Part shown: piece after piece, positions 33,700 to 41,594 of the stretch
Layout of the letters: the number at the start of each line of letters is the position of its first letter
Position numbering within the stretch: the first letter of the stretch is position 1
NCBI RefSeq assembly: GCF_029968095.1
Contig: NZ_JASCIR010000019.1
Location: 1-64,000, forward strand
Length of the DNA stretch: 64,000 nucleotides
Source: Streptomyces solicavernae
GTDB lineage: Bacteria; Actinomycetota; Actinomycetes; Streptomycetales; Streptomycetaceae
Reading direction: 5' to 3'
Notes under the pieces: model-generated
Seen by the model: only the letters and a program-made list of their open reading frames with translations
Databases searched by the model: none
Told to the model about the DNA's origin: nothing
Made by a program: the position numbers and the translations under genes

Positions 33700-34164
33700 T
33701 CAGCGGTCGCGGAAGAAGCGGCTCAGCTGCTCCGCGCACATGTCGGCGAGCACCGCGTCGACCACCTCGGGGCGGTGGTTGAGGCGGCGGTCGCGGACCA
33801 GGTCCCAGAGCGAGCCGGTCGCGCCGGCCTTCTCGTCCCGGGCGCCGTAGACGACGCGCTCGACGCGGGACTGGACGAGGGCGCCCGCGCACATCACGCA
33901 GGGTTCGAGGGTCACGACGAGCGTGCATCCGGTCAGCCGCCACGCGCCGAGGTGGGCGGCTGCCCGGCGCAGCGCGAGCACTTCGGCGTGTGCGGTGGGG
34001 TCGCCGGTCGCCTCGCGTTCGTTGTGGCCGGTGGCGATGGTCTCGCCGTGCGGGGAGAGAACCACGGCGCCGACGGGGACGTCGCCCCCGAGTGCGGCCT
34101 TCTCGGCCTCTTCGAGGGCGCGTCGCATCGCCGGCTGCCAGCGGTCTCGTACGGGGTCGTTCAC
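33700..34164 (-). CDS. tadA: tRNA(adenine34) deaminase TadA-like (154 aa)
   Basis: Zinc deaminase motifs HAEVLALRRAA and PCVMCAGALVQSRVERVVYG are intact, and the length is normal for TadA, which converts A34 of tRNA-Arg(ACG) to inosine. GTG 34164 is the first codon of the frame but has no Shine-Dalgarno; ATG 34128 (MRRALEEAEK) is an alternative. Upstream mini-frames ending on the GTG suggest coupled translation. It lies just after tRNA-Ser, with the tadA-associated gene upstream. Confidence 0.92.
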   Translation of the reverse strand: MNDPVRDRWQPAMRRALEEAEKAALGGDVPVGAVVLSPHGETIATGHNEREATGDPTAHAEVLALRRAAAHLGAWRLTGCTLVVTLEPCVMCAGALVQSRVERVVYGARDEKAGATGSLWDLVRDRRLNHRPEVVDAVLADMCAEQLSRFFRDR

Positions 34165-34225
34165 AGGAGGTGCTGCTCGTTCACTCGGGGTGCTGCTCGT
34201 TCACTAGGGGGGCGGCTCGTTCACT
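34158..34225. repeat. Tandem repeat of the tadA start region
   Basis: On the minus strand GTGAACGAGC(A/C)GC units of about 19-22 bp occur three times, ahead of a fourth partial one that is the tadA start itself (GTGAACGAC). Units two and three form seven-codon frames (V-N-E-Q-H-P-E and V-N-E-Q-H-L-L), each ending in a TGA that overlaps the next GTG. Confidence 0.65.
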
Positions 34226-34793
34226 AGCGGACGGCCTCAAGGACGTCCGAGGCGCCCAGGGCCTCGGCGATCGCGTTGAGGGCGTCGGTGCTCAGGGTCA
34301 GCAGCTCCTTCTCGGACAGGCCGAGGTCGTCGAGGATCGCGGTGTCCCCGAGCGGTCCGGCGGGGGCCGATGCGTCGCTGTTGTCGTTGTCGTTGTCGGT
34401 GTCGTCGGGGCCGGTCTCCGGCTCGCCGTCCTCGGTGCCGTCGAGGTCGACGAGCTCCTCCAGATGCGCCGAGTCGTCGGACGAGCCGGGTTCACGGCCG
34501 AGGAGCTCGTCCGTGACCAGGATCTCGCCGTAACTGCTGCGGGACGCGGCGGCCGCGTCCGAGACATAGATGCGAGGGTCGTCCTCGCCTTCCACGCGCA
34601 CGATGCCGAACCAGGCGTCCTCCTGCTCGATGAAAACGAGCACTGTCTCGTCGTCGTACCCGCCGGACGTGGCCTCGCGGGCCAGGTCGGCGAGATCCGA
34701 CAGGGTCTCCACATCGTCGAGCTCTGTGTCGCTCGCTTCCCACCCGTCTTCGGTGCGCGCGAGCAGTGCGGCGAAGTACACCGTGACTCCCAC
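34224..34793 (-). CDS. tRNA adenosine deaminase-associated protein (189 aa)
   Basis: An acidic protein found next to tadA in streptomycetes: VYFAALLARTEDGWEASDTE, VLVFIEQEDAWFGIVRVEGE, and the C-terminal helix LGLSEKELLTLSTDALNAIA. Residues about 125-145 are an Asp/Asn/Glu-rich low-complexity insert. The name rests on gene neighbourhood; the biochemical role is not known. GTG 34793 is the first codon. The downstream gap to tadA is filled by the start-region repeat. Confidence 0.8.
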   Translation of the reverse strand: MGVTVYFAALLARTEDGWEASDTELDDVETLSDLADLAREATSGGYDDETVLVFIEQEDAWFGIVRVEGEDDPRIYVSDAAAASRSSYGEILVTDELLGREPGSSDDSAHLEELVDLDGTEDGEPETGPDDTDNDNDNSDASAPAGPLGDTAILDDLGLSEKELLTLSTDALNAIAEALGASDVLEAVR

Positions 34794-35093
34794 TGGTCTT
34801 CAGGCGTGCCGGTTGGGGTTCCCCCCGGCGGAGGTTGGCGGGCGGGGGAGCCGCGAAGTGCGCCCGCCCATCGGAATCGTGGCAGAAACAGAGCCGTTGC
34901 GAGAGGTCTTCGGCCCGCTGTGTCTGCGGCGAGCCGCGCGCCGCGTTCCGAGATGCGGCCGCAGGACCACCCCGGAGCGCCGCGCACCACCGAGGACCGA
35001 CGGACTCCCCGGACCACCCCGGACCGACGGACTCCCCGGACCACCCCGGACCGCACCGCATCACACCGCACCCCACGGCACCGCCGCCCCGGG
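34794..35093. other. Gene-free 300-bp gap with repeats
   Basis: No credible gene. Tandem CCCCGGACC(A/G)ACGGACT-type units occupy about 34985-35055. The left part should hold the promoter of the tadA-associated gene. Confidence 0.6.
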
Positions 35094-35318
35094 CTACCAG
35101 CGGAAGGTTCGCATCCGCATCTGCTGGCGCATCCGGGCCGCGCGCGCCTTGCGGGGCTGGACCCGCGCGCGGAGCTCCTTCGCCTCGTGCAGTTCGCGTA
35201 GGAACTGGGCGCGGCGCCGCCGCCGTTCCGCGTCCGTCTCGACCTGCTCCGTCTCGACCTGCTCCGGCTCGACCTGCTCCGGCTCGACCTGCTCCGGCTC
35301 TGCCTCGCCGTCCTGCAT
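35094..35318 (-). CDS. Small basic protein with EPEQV repeats (74 aa)
   Basis: The C-terminal 45 residues are strongly basic and helical (ERRRRRAQFLRELHEAKELR, then QPRKARAARMRQQMRMRTFR) and look conserved in type. The N-terminal 25 residues are an acidic tandem repeat (EPEQV three times, then ETEQV). The opposite charges suggest nucleic-acid binding with an acidic tail, but no function is known. GGAG precedes ATG 35318. It diverges from upp. Confidence 0.7.
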   Translation of the reverse strand: MQDGEAEPEQVEPEQVEPEQVETEQVETDAERRRRRAQFLRELHEAKELRARVQPRKARAARMRQQMRMRTFRW

Positions 35319-35531
35319 ATGGCTCCACCACCCTGCCCAGTGGGGTACCCGGGGTCGTCCGTTCCCTCCACTTTCCCTCGCGTGGCCGGTTTGATGCGAC
35401 CCCGTGGGTACGGGGCGAGGGGCCGCGGGCGGCGCCTCGCCCGGCGGGCGCGGGGGCGGCGGGGCCCCGGTAGCCTGAGGGGCGGGTCGCTGCTGCGGCC
35501 GTTGTTGCAGATCAGACCCACGGAGGATCCC

Positions 35532-36167
35532 GTGCGCTTGCACGTCGTCGACCACCCGCTGGTGGCGCACAAACTCACCACCCTGCGCGACAGGCGCACC
35601 GACTCCCCCACCTTCCGCCGCCTCGCCGACGAGCTGGTCACGCTCCTCGCCTACGAGGCCACGCGCGACGTGCGCACCGAGCAGGTCGACATCGAGACCC
35701 CGGTCGGCCCGACCACCGGCGTGAAGCTGGCCCGCCCGCGCCCCCTCGTCGTACCGATCCTGCGCGCCGGTCTCGGCATGCTGGACGGCATGGTGCGGCT
35801 GCTGCCGACGGCCGAGGTCGGCTTCCTCGGCATGGTCCGCAACGAGGAGACGCTGGAGGCGTCGACGTACGCGACGCGCATGCCGGAGGACCTGTCGGGG
35901 CGGCAGGTGTACGTGGTGGACCCGATGCTGGCGACCGGCGGCACCCTCGTCGCGGCGATCCAGGAACTGATCAAGCGCGGCGCCGACGACGTGACGGCGG
36001 TCGTGCTGCTCGCGGCGCCCGAGGGCGTCGAGGTGATGGAGCGCGAGCTGGCGGGCACCCCGGTGACGGTCCTGACGGCCGCGGTCGACGAGCGGCTCGA
36101 CGACCAGGGCTACATCGTCCCGGGCCTCGGCGACGCCGGCGACCGGATGTACGGCGCGGCGGAGTAA
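35532..36167 (+). CDS. upp: Uracil phosphoribosyltransferase (211 aa)
   Basis: Converts uracil and PRPP to UMP in pyrimidine salvage. The PRPP-binding loop (VYVVDPMLATGGTLVAAIQE), the early RLHVVDHPLVAHKLTTLRD and the C-terminal GYIVPGLGDAGDRMYG uracil-binding segment are intact. GTG 35532 has GGAGG seven bases upstream; the frame is open back to 35319 but has no similarity there. Length is normal. Confidence 0.97.
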   Translation: MRLHVVDHPLVAHKLTTLRDRRTDSPTFRRLADELVTLLAYEATRDVRTEQVDIETPVGPTTGVKLARPRPLVVPILRAGLGMLDGMVRLLPTAEVGFLGMVRNEETLEASTYATRMPEDLSGRQVYVVDPMLATGGTLVAAIQELIKRGADDVTAVVLLAAPEGVEVMERELAGTPVTVLTAAVDERLDDQGYIVPGLGDAGDRMYGAAE

Positions 36168-36227
36168 CTCCCCGGGTTCCCGAGGGCCCGACGGCCGCCG
36201 CGGAGTAACTCCCCGGGTTCCCGAGGG
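36159..36227. repeat. Duplicated 28-bp segment over the upp stop codon
   Basis: GCGGAGTAACTCCCCGGGTT (extended by CCCGAGGG) occurs at 36159-36186, containing the upp TAA, and again at 36200-36227. The two copies are 41 bp apart and identical over 28 bp, so the duplication looks recent. Confidence 0.8.
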
Positions 36228-36230
36228 GAC

Positions 36231-36872
36231 TCAGCAGCCGCGGCCGCGCGAGGGCGTCGGGGCGGGTTCGGCCAGCTTGGTCAGGGCCTTCTCGGCGTCC
36301 TCTTTCTTCGCCAGGGCCTTGAAGGCCTTGCCGATGATGAAGTCGATCTCCTTGCCCTTGCGGCCGTCGGTCCTGCGTTCGGCGCCGGCGAGCTGGGTGC
36401 CGAGCACGGGCAGGCCGCTCTCCAGGGCGGACTTGGGGCCGAGGAGTACGGCGGAGGCGTCGACCTTCTTGTCGTACTCCTTGGGCGCGTTGGCCACGTC
36501 GCCGATCTTGAAGCCACGTTTCTTCAGTTCATCGGCGGTCCTCTTGGCGAGGCCGGTGCGGGTCGTGGCGTTGAGGACGTTGACCGTGATCTGGCCCGGC
36601 TTCGGCAGGGCCTTCAGGGACGGCGACGACTTCGGCTCCGGCTTCGGCTCCGGCTTGCAGTCGGGCCGGTCCGCCGCGACGGTGCCGCGCTTCTCGTCAC
36701 CGGAGAACACGTCGACGAGCTGGACGACGCCGTAGCCGACGAGGCCGAGGGCCGCGGCCGAGGCGATCACAGCGAGCACGATCCGCCGGTGCCGATTGCG
36801 GCGCATGCGCGGGTACTTGTCCCCGGTGATGCGGTATTCGCCGCCCATTCCGGGGGGTGTGAGCATGCTCAT
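36231..36872 (-). CDS. Membrane-anchored LytR_C-domain protein (213 aa)
   Basis: One membrane helix near residues 30-50 (IVLAVIASAAALGLVGYGVV) places the rest outside the cell. After a Lys/Pro/Glu linker (PEPKPEPKSSPS), residues about 92-180 form a LytR_C-type domain (ITVNVLNATTRTGLAKRTAD ... KKRGFKIGDVANAP). LytR_C domains occur in cell-wall glycopolymer proteins; this one stands without the catalytic LCP part. ATG 36872 is taken as start, with ATG 36866 as an alternative. Confidence 0.8.
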   Translation of the reverse strand: MSMLTPPGMGGEYRITGDKYPRMRRNRHRRIVLAVIASAAALGLVGYGVVQLVDVFSGDEKRGTVAADRPDCKPEPKPEPKSSPSLKALPKPGQITVNVLNATTRTGLAKRTADELKKRGFKIGDVANAPKEYDKKVDASAVLLGPKSALESGLPVLGTQLAGAERRTDGRKGKEIDFIIGKAFKALAKKEDAEKALTKLAEPAPTPSRGRGC

Positions 36873-37104
36873 GGGCGCAGCGTAATGCGGCGCGGGCGCA
36901 ATGCCTACTAGATGATCAATCGCCTGGGTGCGCGGCAACCCGAAAGGGTCAACCCGGGAGCCTGCACGGGGGCCGACCCGTGGCGGTCACGGGCCTGTAC
37001 GGGGCCTGCACGGGCCTGTATGGGGCCTGTACGGGGGGCGGCGCGGGTGGCCGCTGCGTACGAGGTGGGGCGTGACCGCGGCGGAAGGTGAATTCCGGGG
37101 CGGA

Positions 37105-37401
37105 TCAGCCCAGTTCGAGGACGCGGGCGTGCAGGACCTGGCGCTGCTGGAGGGCGGCGCGCACGGCTCGGTGCAGCCCGTCCTCCAGGTAGAGGTCGCC
37201 CTGCCACTTCACGACGTGGGCGAAGAGGTCGCCGTAGAACGTGGAGTCCTCGGCGAGGAGGGTCTCCAGGTCGAGCTGGCCCTTGGTCGTCACCAGCTGA
37301 TCGAGGCGGACCGGGCGCGGCGCGACATCCGCCCACTGCCGGGTGCTTTCCCGGCCGTGGTCGGGGTACGGCCGGCCGTTTCCGATGCGCTTGAAGATCA
37401 C
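37105..37401 (-). CDS. VapB-like conserved protein (98 aa)
   Basis: A protein (MIFKRIGNGRPYPDHGRES, then VRLDQLVTTKGQLDLETLLA) that I recall as conserved in streptomycetes and often labelled as a VapB-family antitoxin. No toxin gene is adjacent, so a toxin-antitoxin role is doubtful. Start GTG 37401. The 230-bp gap to 36872 has only short CGGGGCCTGTA-type repeats at about 36999-37037. Confidence 0.7.
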   Translation of the reverse strand: MIFKRIGNGRPYPDHGRESTRQWADVAPRPVRLDQLVTTKGQLDLETLLAEDSTFYGDLFAHVVKWQGDLYLEDGLHRAVRAALQQRQVLHARVLELG

Positions 37402-37521
37402 ACGGAAAGCCTACCGGGCAAGGGGCTCCGGGCGCAGCCATGGCGACCGAGTACGAGGCTGGAATATGCCGCCGCAAAGCCGACATACCGGTGACTGTCA
37501 AGCCGGGAACAGGGGCCTGGA

Positions 37522-38264
37522 ATGAGCGAGAGAGAGCCGCAGCAGCCCGCCCGGACACCGGACGGATCGGCCCCCGCAGGAGCCTCTGCAGGAACGCCCA
37601 CAGGAACGCCCACAGGAACGCCCACAGGAACGCCCGCAGGAACGCCCACAGGAACGCCCACAGGAACGCCCGCAGGAGCCCGTGCAGGAAGGCCCGAACG
37701 AGCCCCCGCAGGAGCCCCCACCGCGGCCCCTCCCACGGGCGGACGCAGGAGCAGTCGCTCGGGCTGATCTTCCACTATGCGGACCAGAAGGGCCTGGAGC
37801 TGCACGACCTGAAGGATCTGCGGGCCGTCGTGACGTTCCTGACCTCGGACGAGGGCAGGCCGGAGCTGAAGAACATCGGCGGGCTCTCCTCGGGTACGGC
37901 CGGGGTGATCCTGCGGGCGCTCACCGCGTTCGAGGCGCAGGGCATGGCGCCGTTCTTCGGGAACCCGGAGTTCGACGTGAGCGCGTTCCTGCGTACGGCC
38001 GCGGACGGGCGGTGGCAGGTGTCGGTGCTGGACCTGCCCGCCGTACAGGACAAACCGCAGCTGTTCTCGACGTTAGAGAAGGGCGCGCCCACCCCGGTCG
38101 CCGCGACCCGGCTGCGCGCACCCGAGTCCCGGATGGGTCCGGTCGAGGCGGCGGAGCTCGTGCGCGTTCGGCCACTCCCGGTCGTCCCGCGCGGGCGGCG
38201 GCTGGTCGCCGTAAGGGGAGAGGAGACGTCGGTGGCGTGCACCTCGGTGCAAGCCACGACGTAG
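37522..38264 (+). pseudogene. Decayed HerA-like (DUF853) helicase
   Basis: Three pieces of the DUF853/HerA-like ATPase can be read. There is an N-terminus at ATG 37522 (MSEREPQQPARTPDG) that runs into a 12-bp repeat (TGTP units) and stops at 37767. The internal part QEQSLGLIFHYADQKGLELH to PAVQDKPQLFST lies in another frame (about 37742-38074). It then jumps directly to the C-terminal block EKGAPTPVAATRLRAPESRM. The Walker A region and the segment with Walker B (FFFDEAHLLF in relatives) are deleted. Two deletions and a frameshift make it non-functional. Confidence 0.75.
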
Positions 38265-38265
38265 G

Positions 38266-38327
38266 CCCGCGCCTGAACGGAAGGCGTCACCACCAACGCC
38301 GCGGCGAGCAGCGCAGCCAGTACGGGT
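38266..38327 (-). pseudogene. Possible signal-peptide fragment
   Basis: On the minus strand, directly after the garR stop, the DNA reads KPVLAALLAAALVVTPSVQA, a classic export signal, followed by RAYVVACTEVHATDVSSPL before losing coherence inside the helicase remnant. There is no start codon and no RBS. It may be the 5' end of a secreted-protein gene cut by the same deletion. Confidence 0.3.
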
Positions 38328-39212
38328 TTACGCGGACGCGTCCCCGCTGAGCCGCTGCACGCCCCTGAGCAGCACCGAGTGGTCGAGGTCGCCCCAGCCC
38401 TGGGCGCGGGCGGCGGCGATCTGCTGGGCGGCGACGGCGCCGACCGGCAGCACCGCGCCGACGCTCCGGGCGGCCTCGGTGACGATGCCCATGTCCTTGT
38501 GGTGCAGGTCGACCTTGAAGCCCGGCCGGTACTCGTGGAGCAGGAAGTTCTCCATCTTGCGGGTCAGTACGGCGGACCCGGCGAGGCCGCCGTTCAGGAC
38601 CTGAAGGGCCGCCTTCAGGTCGACGCCGGACTTCTCCAGGAACGTGATCGCCTCGGCGCAGGCCTCCAGGTTCACGGCGACGATCAGCTGGTTGGCGGCC
38701 TTCACGGTCTGGCCGGCGCCGTGCGGACCGCAGTGCACGATCGTCGTACCCATGGCTTCGAGGACCGGCCGGGCCGCGTCGAAGTCGGCCTTGTCGCCGC
38801 CGACCATGATCGACAGGACGCCCTCGACGGCCCCCGCCTCACCGCCGGAGACCGGGGCGTCGAGGACGCGGACGCCGTGGTCGCGGGCGTTCTCGGCCAG
38901 GTCGACGGAGGTCTGCGGGGTGATCGAGGAGTGGTCGATCAGAAGGGTGCCGGGACGGGCGTACTCCAGGATGCCGCCGGGCCCGTACACCACCGCCTCG
39001 ACCTCGGGGGAGGCCGGGACCATCGTGATCACGACCTCGGCGCCGCGCACCGCGTCGGCGATGGTGGCTGCCGCCGTGCCGCCCGCCTCGACGAGCGGCG
39101 CGGTCTTCTCCGGGGTGCGGTTCCAGCCGGTGACGGTGTGTCCGGCGCGTACGAGGTTGACCGCCATCGGGCTGCCCATGATGCCGAGGCCGATGAAACC
39201 GATCTTTGCCAT
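38328..39212 (-). CDS. garR: 2-hydroxy-3-oxopropionate (tartronate semialdehyde) reductase (294 aa)
   Basis: A 3-hydroxyisobutyrate dehydrogenase-type enzyme: NADP-binding GFIGLGIMGSPMAVNLVRAG, substrate motif LDAPVSGGEAGAVEGVLSIM and the catalytic Lys region GPHGAGQTVKAANQLIV. It reduces tartronate semialdehyde to glycerate in glyoxylate/allantoin use; closely related beta-hydroxyacid dehydrogenases cannot be excluded. GAGGC precedes ATG 39212. The upstream gap holds a TGCGGAA/TTCCGC operator-like repeat and an 18-bp tandem array. No gcl or hyi gene is adjacent. Confidence 0.88.
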   Translation of the reverse strand: MAKIGFIGLGIMGSPMAVNLVRAGHTVTGWNRTPEKTAPLVEAGGTAAATIADAVRGAEVVITMVPASPEVEAVVYGPGGILEYARPGTLLIDHSSITPQTSVDLAENARDHGVRVLDAPVSGGEAGAVEGVLSIMVGGDKADFDAARPVLEAMGTTIVHCGPHGAGQTVKAANQLIVAVNLEACAEAITFLEKSGVDLKAALQVLNGGLAGSAVLTRKMENFLLHEYRPGFKVDLHHKDMGIVTEAARSVGAVLPVGAVAAQQIAAARAQGWGDLDHSVLLRGVQRLSGDASA

Positions 39213-39250
39213 GCCTGTCTGCCTCTGCTTCCCGTACGTTTCCGTATCGA

Positions 39251-39355
39251 CGCGGTGGTCCGTTGGACGCGCGGTGGTCCGTTAGCCGCGGTGGTCCGCT
39301 GGACGCGCGGTGGTCCGTTTAGACGCGTGGTTCGTTGGACGCGGTGGTTCCGTTA
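39251..39355. repeat. Tandem GGTGGTCCGTTGGACGCGC array upstream of garR
   Basis: About six units of 16-19 bp (GTGGTCCGTTGGACGCG type, progressively diverged). They lie in the garR leader between the operator-like inverted repeat and the start codon. Confidence 0.7.
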
Positions 39356-39356
39356 T

Positions 39357-39374
39357 GCGGAATCTATTTTCCGC
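39357..39374. promoter_or_regulatory. GCGGAA-N6-TTCCGC inverted repeat
   Basis: Perfect 6-bp arms around TCTATT. This resembles the GCGGAA/TTCCGC sites of IclR-type regulators such as AllR in streptomycete allantoin/glyoxylate genes, which suits a garR promoter. The following AT-rich DNA (39375-39400) is unusual for the region. Confidence 0.5.
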
Positions 39375-39421
39375 TGGTCGAAATTCTCTGTCAAGAAATC
39401 CGGGCCCGGCGGCCGTCCGGG

Positions 39422-40030
39422 CTACTTCTTCTTGGCCGCGGCCTTCAGCTCCTGCTTGTACGCGCGTACCTTCGCGAGGGTCTCCGGGCCCGTGATGTCG
39501 GCCGCCGAGCGGAACGCGCCCTGCTCGCCGTAGACGCCGGCCGCCTCGCGCCAGCCCTTGGGGGTGACGCCGTACTGCTTGCCGAGGAGGGCGAGGAAGA
39601 TCTGCGCCTTCTGGTCCCCGTACCCGGGCAGGGCCTTGAGGCGGGCGAGGAGTTCCGCCCCGCTGCTCGCGTCGCGCCAGATGGCCTCGGCCTCGCCGCC
39701 GTACTCGTCGACGAGGTACTGGCAGAGCTTCTGCACCCGGCCCGCCATCGAGCCGGGGTAGCGGTGCACGGCGGGCTTCTCCTTCATCAGCTCGGCGAAC
39801 TGCTCCGGGTCACGCGCCGCGATGTCGTGCGCGTCCAGGTCGTCCGTGTGCAGCCGCTCCGCGATGACGTACGGGCCGGAGAACGCCTTCTCCATCGGGA
39901 CCTGCTGGTCGAGCAGCATGCCCACGAGGGCGGCCAGCGGACTGCGCCCGAGCAGCGCGTCGGCCTGCGGTTCCTGGGCCAGGTGGATGTCGGCCGGCTT
40001 CGGTGCGTCGGTCATGCCTGCGTTGGTCAT
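39422..40030 (-). CDS. HhH-GPD-type DNA repair glycosylase-like protein (202 aa)
   Basis: Small HhH-GPD protein: PLAALVGMLLDQQVPMEKAF, then the hairpin region LKALPGYGDQKAQIFLALLG, and a Lys-rich end. The family takes part in base excision repair, but the catalytic Asp and substrate of this subgroup are not established. ATG 40030 has GAGG upstream; ATG 40015 is an alternative. The frame stays open through the 27-bp repeats to 40315, so a longer protein with VPDDA repeats is formally possible. Confidence 0.82.
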   Translation of the reverse strand: MTNAGMTDAPKPADIHLAQEPQADALLGRSPLAALVGMLLDQQVPMEKAFSGPYVIAERLHTDDLDAHDIAARDPEQFAELMKEKPAVHRYPGSMAGRVQKLCQYLVDEYGGEAEAIWRDASSGAELLARLKALPGYGDQKAQIFLALLGKQYGVTPKGWREAAGVYGEQGAFRSAADITGPETLAKVRAYKQELKAAAKKK

Positions 40031-40058
40031 GCCTCGATGATCGCGCAGGGCGGCCCGG

Positions 40059-40193
40059 GCGTCGTCCGGTACGTGCCCGCGCGTGGCGTCGTCCGGTACG
40101 CGCCCGTGCGTGGCGTCGTCCGGTACGTGCCCGCGCGTGGCGTCGTCCGGTACGCGCCCGTGCGTGGCGTCGTCCGGTACGTGCCCGTGCGTG
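40059..40193. repeat. 27-bp tandem repeat, five copies
   Basis: GCGTCGTCCGGTACG(T/C)GCCC(G/T)(C/T)GCGTG units at exactly 27 bp, alternating between two variants (copies 1 and 3 alike, 2 and 4 alike), so the higher-order unit is 54 bp. On the minus strand they encode nine-residue units ending VPDDA, in frame with the HhH-GPD gene. Confidence 0.85.
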
Positions 40194-40336
40194 CCGCGGC
40201 GGCCTCTGCCTGCGCCGCGCGCTCCGCGGACGCGTCGTCGAGCGGGGCGCGGGGGAGCGGGAACCGGTGGCCTGTTCGACGCAGCGGGGCCGAGGCCCGC
40301 GAACTCGGTGGGCACCCCAGGGGCAGGCGGGGCTCC

Positions 40337-40924
40337 TCAGTGGTGCCAGGCCTTGCCGCCCGCGTTGTGGATCATCCGCTGCAACACCTTCATCGTCGTG
40401 AGGAAGTCCGCGTCGGGCACGCCCTCGTGGATGCGCGCGAGGGACTTCCGCTGGCGGGCCGTGGCCCGTTCGAGCAGGTCGCGGCCGGTGTCGGTCAGGG
40501 AGATCGACTCCTCGCCCGCGAGGAGCCCGCGGTCGATCAGCTCATCCGTGTGCGGCTGCAGCGCGTCGCCCACGTCGAGGTAGCCGCGCAGAATCGTGAA
40601 CACCTCGTCGCGCGGCCGGGCCCCGTCCCGTACCTGGTTGATCACCCACCACTGCGGCTGAGTGAGGCCGACCTCCGTGAGACCCGCGCGGATGTAGTCG
40701 ACGACGGCCTTGTTGGCGGCCCAACTCCAGTACCCGATCGGCTGGTTGAGCAGCCCGGCGTCGTCGTGGGTGTAGTGGAACTCCTGGTTCTTGTCTTTGT
40801 CTTTGTCTTTGTCCTTGTCCGGCGCTCCGGTGCCGTGACTCTGGTCCTGGTCCTGGTCCTGGTCCTTGCCCCGGCCCTGGCTCTGGCTCTGGTCCTGGTT
40901 CCGGTCGTGCTGTGTCGTCGTCAT
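40337..40924 (-). CDS. MarR-family regulator with DQ/DK repeat tail (195 aa)
   Basis: The winged-helix part (about 55-190: GYWSWAANKAVVDYIRAGLT, TQPQWWVINQVRDGARPRDE, SISLTDTGRDLLERATARQR) fits a MarR-type regulator. Residues 10-45 are a charged repeat tail (SQSQGRGKDQDQDQDQ, then DKDKDKDKDK) encoded by 6-bp DNA repeats. ATG 40924. It lies 17 bp downstream of the TetR gene in the same direction, so they may be cotranscribed. The target is unknown. Confidence 0.8.
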   Translation of the reverse strand: MTTTQHDRNQDQSQSQGRGKDQDQDQDQSHGTGAPDKDKDKDKDKNQEFHYTHDDAGLLNQPIGYWSWAANKAVVDYIRAGLTEVGLTQPQWWVINQVRDGARPRDEVFTILRGYLDVGDALQPHTDELIDRGLLAGEESISLTDTGRDLLERATARQRKSLARIHEGVPDADFLTTMKVLQRMIHNAGGKAWHH

Positions 40925-40941
40925 GCGGTGAACGTAGAACC

Positions 40942-41565
40942 TCAATCGAACTTGAGGTCAAGGGCGAGGAGTTGGTCGATCGCGTCCTTGATCCGCCGCG
41001 CGGAGTAGCCGCGTTCGGCGCGCAGGTGGTGCAGCAGGCTCGGTGCCATCGGAGCGAGCAGCAGATGGGCGAGCACGGGCGCGTCCGCCTCCGGCCGGGC
41101 CTGTCCGACGAGCATTGCGACGTGTGTGTGCACGGTCGCGTACGGATCGCTGCGGTAGCGGGCGCCCGGGTCGGCGGCCTCCGCGGCCAGGCTCACGGCC
41201 TGCTGGTCCTCGATGTGGTCGGCGAGCGCGTGCAGGAAGGCGCGCAGCCGTTCGGCGGGCGGGGCGTCCGGGCCGAGCGGGGGCGGGCCGCTGAGGAAGG
41301 CCTCCTGGAGCCGCTCCTCGCGGTCGTTGAGGAGGGCGATGAGCAGCTGGGCGACGGTGCCGAAGCGGCGGTAGACCGTGCCCACGCCGATCCCGCTGGC
41401 CTGTGCGACCGCGTTCATCGTGACCGCCTCCGCGCCGCGCTCCGCGACCAGCCGGGCTGCGGCGTCCAGGATCTTGCGCCGGTTCCGGGCCGCGTCCGCG
41501 CGCTCGGGCGGCGGCTGGTTCAGGAGGGGGAGGGCGCGGCGCGGCTGGTCGGGGGTGGGGCTCAT
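40942..41565 (-). CDS. TetR-family repressor (207 aa)
   Basis: N-terminal helix-turn-helix KILDAAARLVAERGAEAVTM, NAVAQASGIGVGTVYRRFGT; the rest is an all-helical ligand domain. It diverges from wrbA. Three CGGA-N6-TCCG sites in the shared promoter region mark it as the likely repressor of wrbA and of itself. ATG 41565 is the natural start. Confidence 0.9.
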   Translation of the reverse strand: MSPTPDQPRRALPLLNQPPPERADAARNRRKILDAAARLVAERGAEAVTMNAVAQASGIGVGTVYRRFGTVAQLLIALLNDREERLQEAFLSGPPPLGPDAPPAERLRAFLHALADHIEDQQAVSLAAEAADPGARYRSDPYATVHTHVAMLVGQARPEADAPVLAHLLLAPMAPSLLHHLRAERGYSARRIKDAIDQLLALDLKFD

Positions 41566-41594
41566 GGCCCGAGCGTACGCGCGGTGGGGTGCGG

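Noticed and set aside
37105..37401. Toxin-antitoxin module
   Set aside because: Only a VapB-like label applies; no toxin gene is adjacent and the protein is a conserved lone gene.
40059..40193. CRISPR array
   Set aside because: Units are contiguous 27-bp repeats without unique spacers and no cas genes are nearby.
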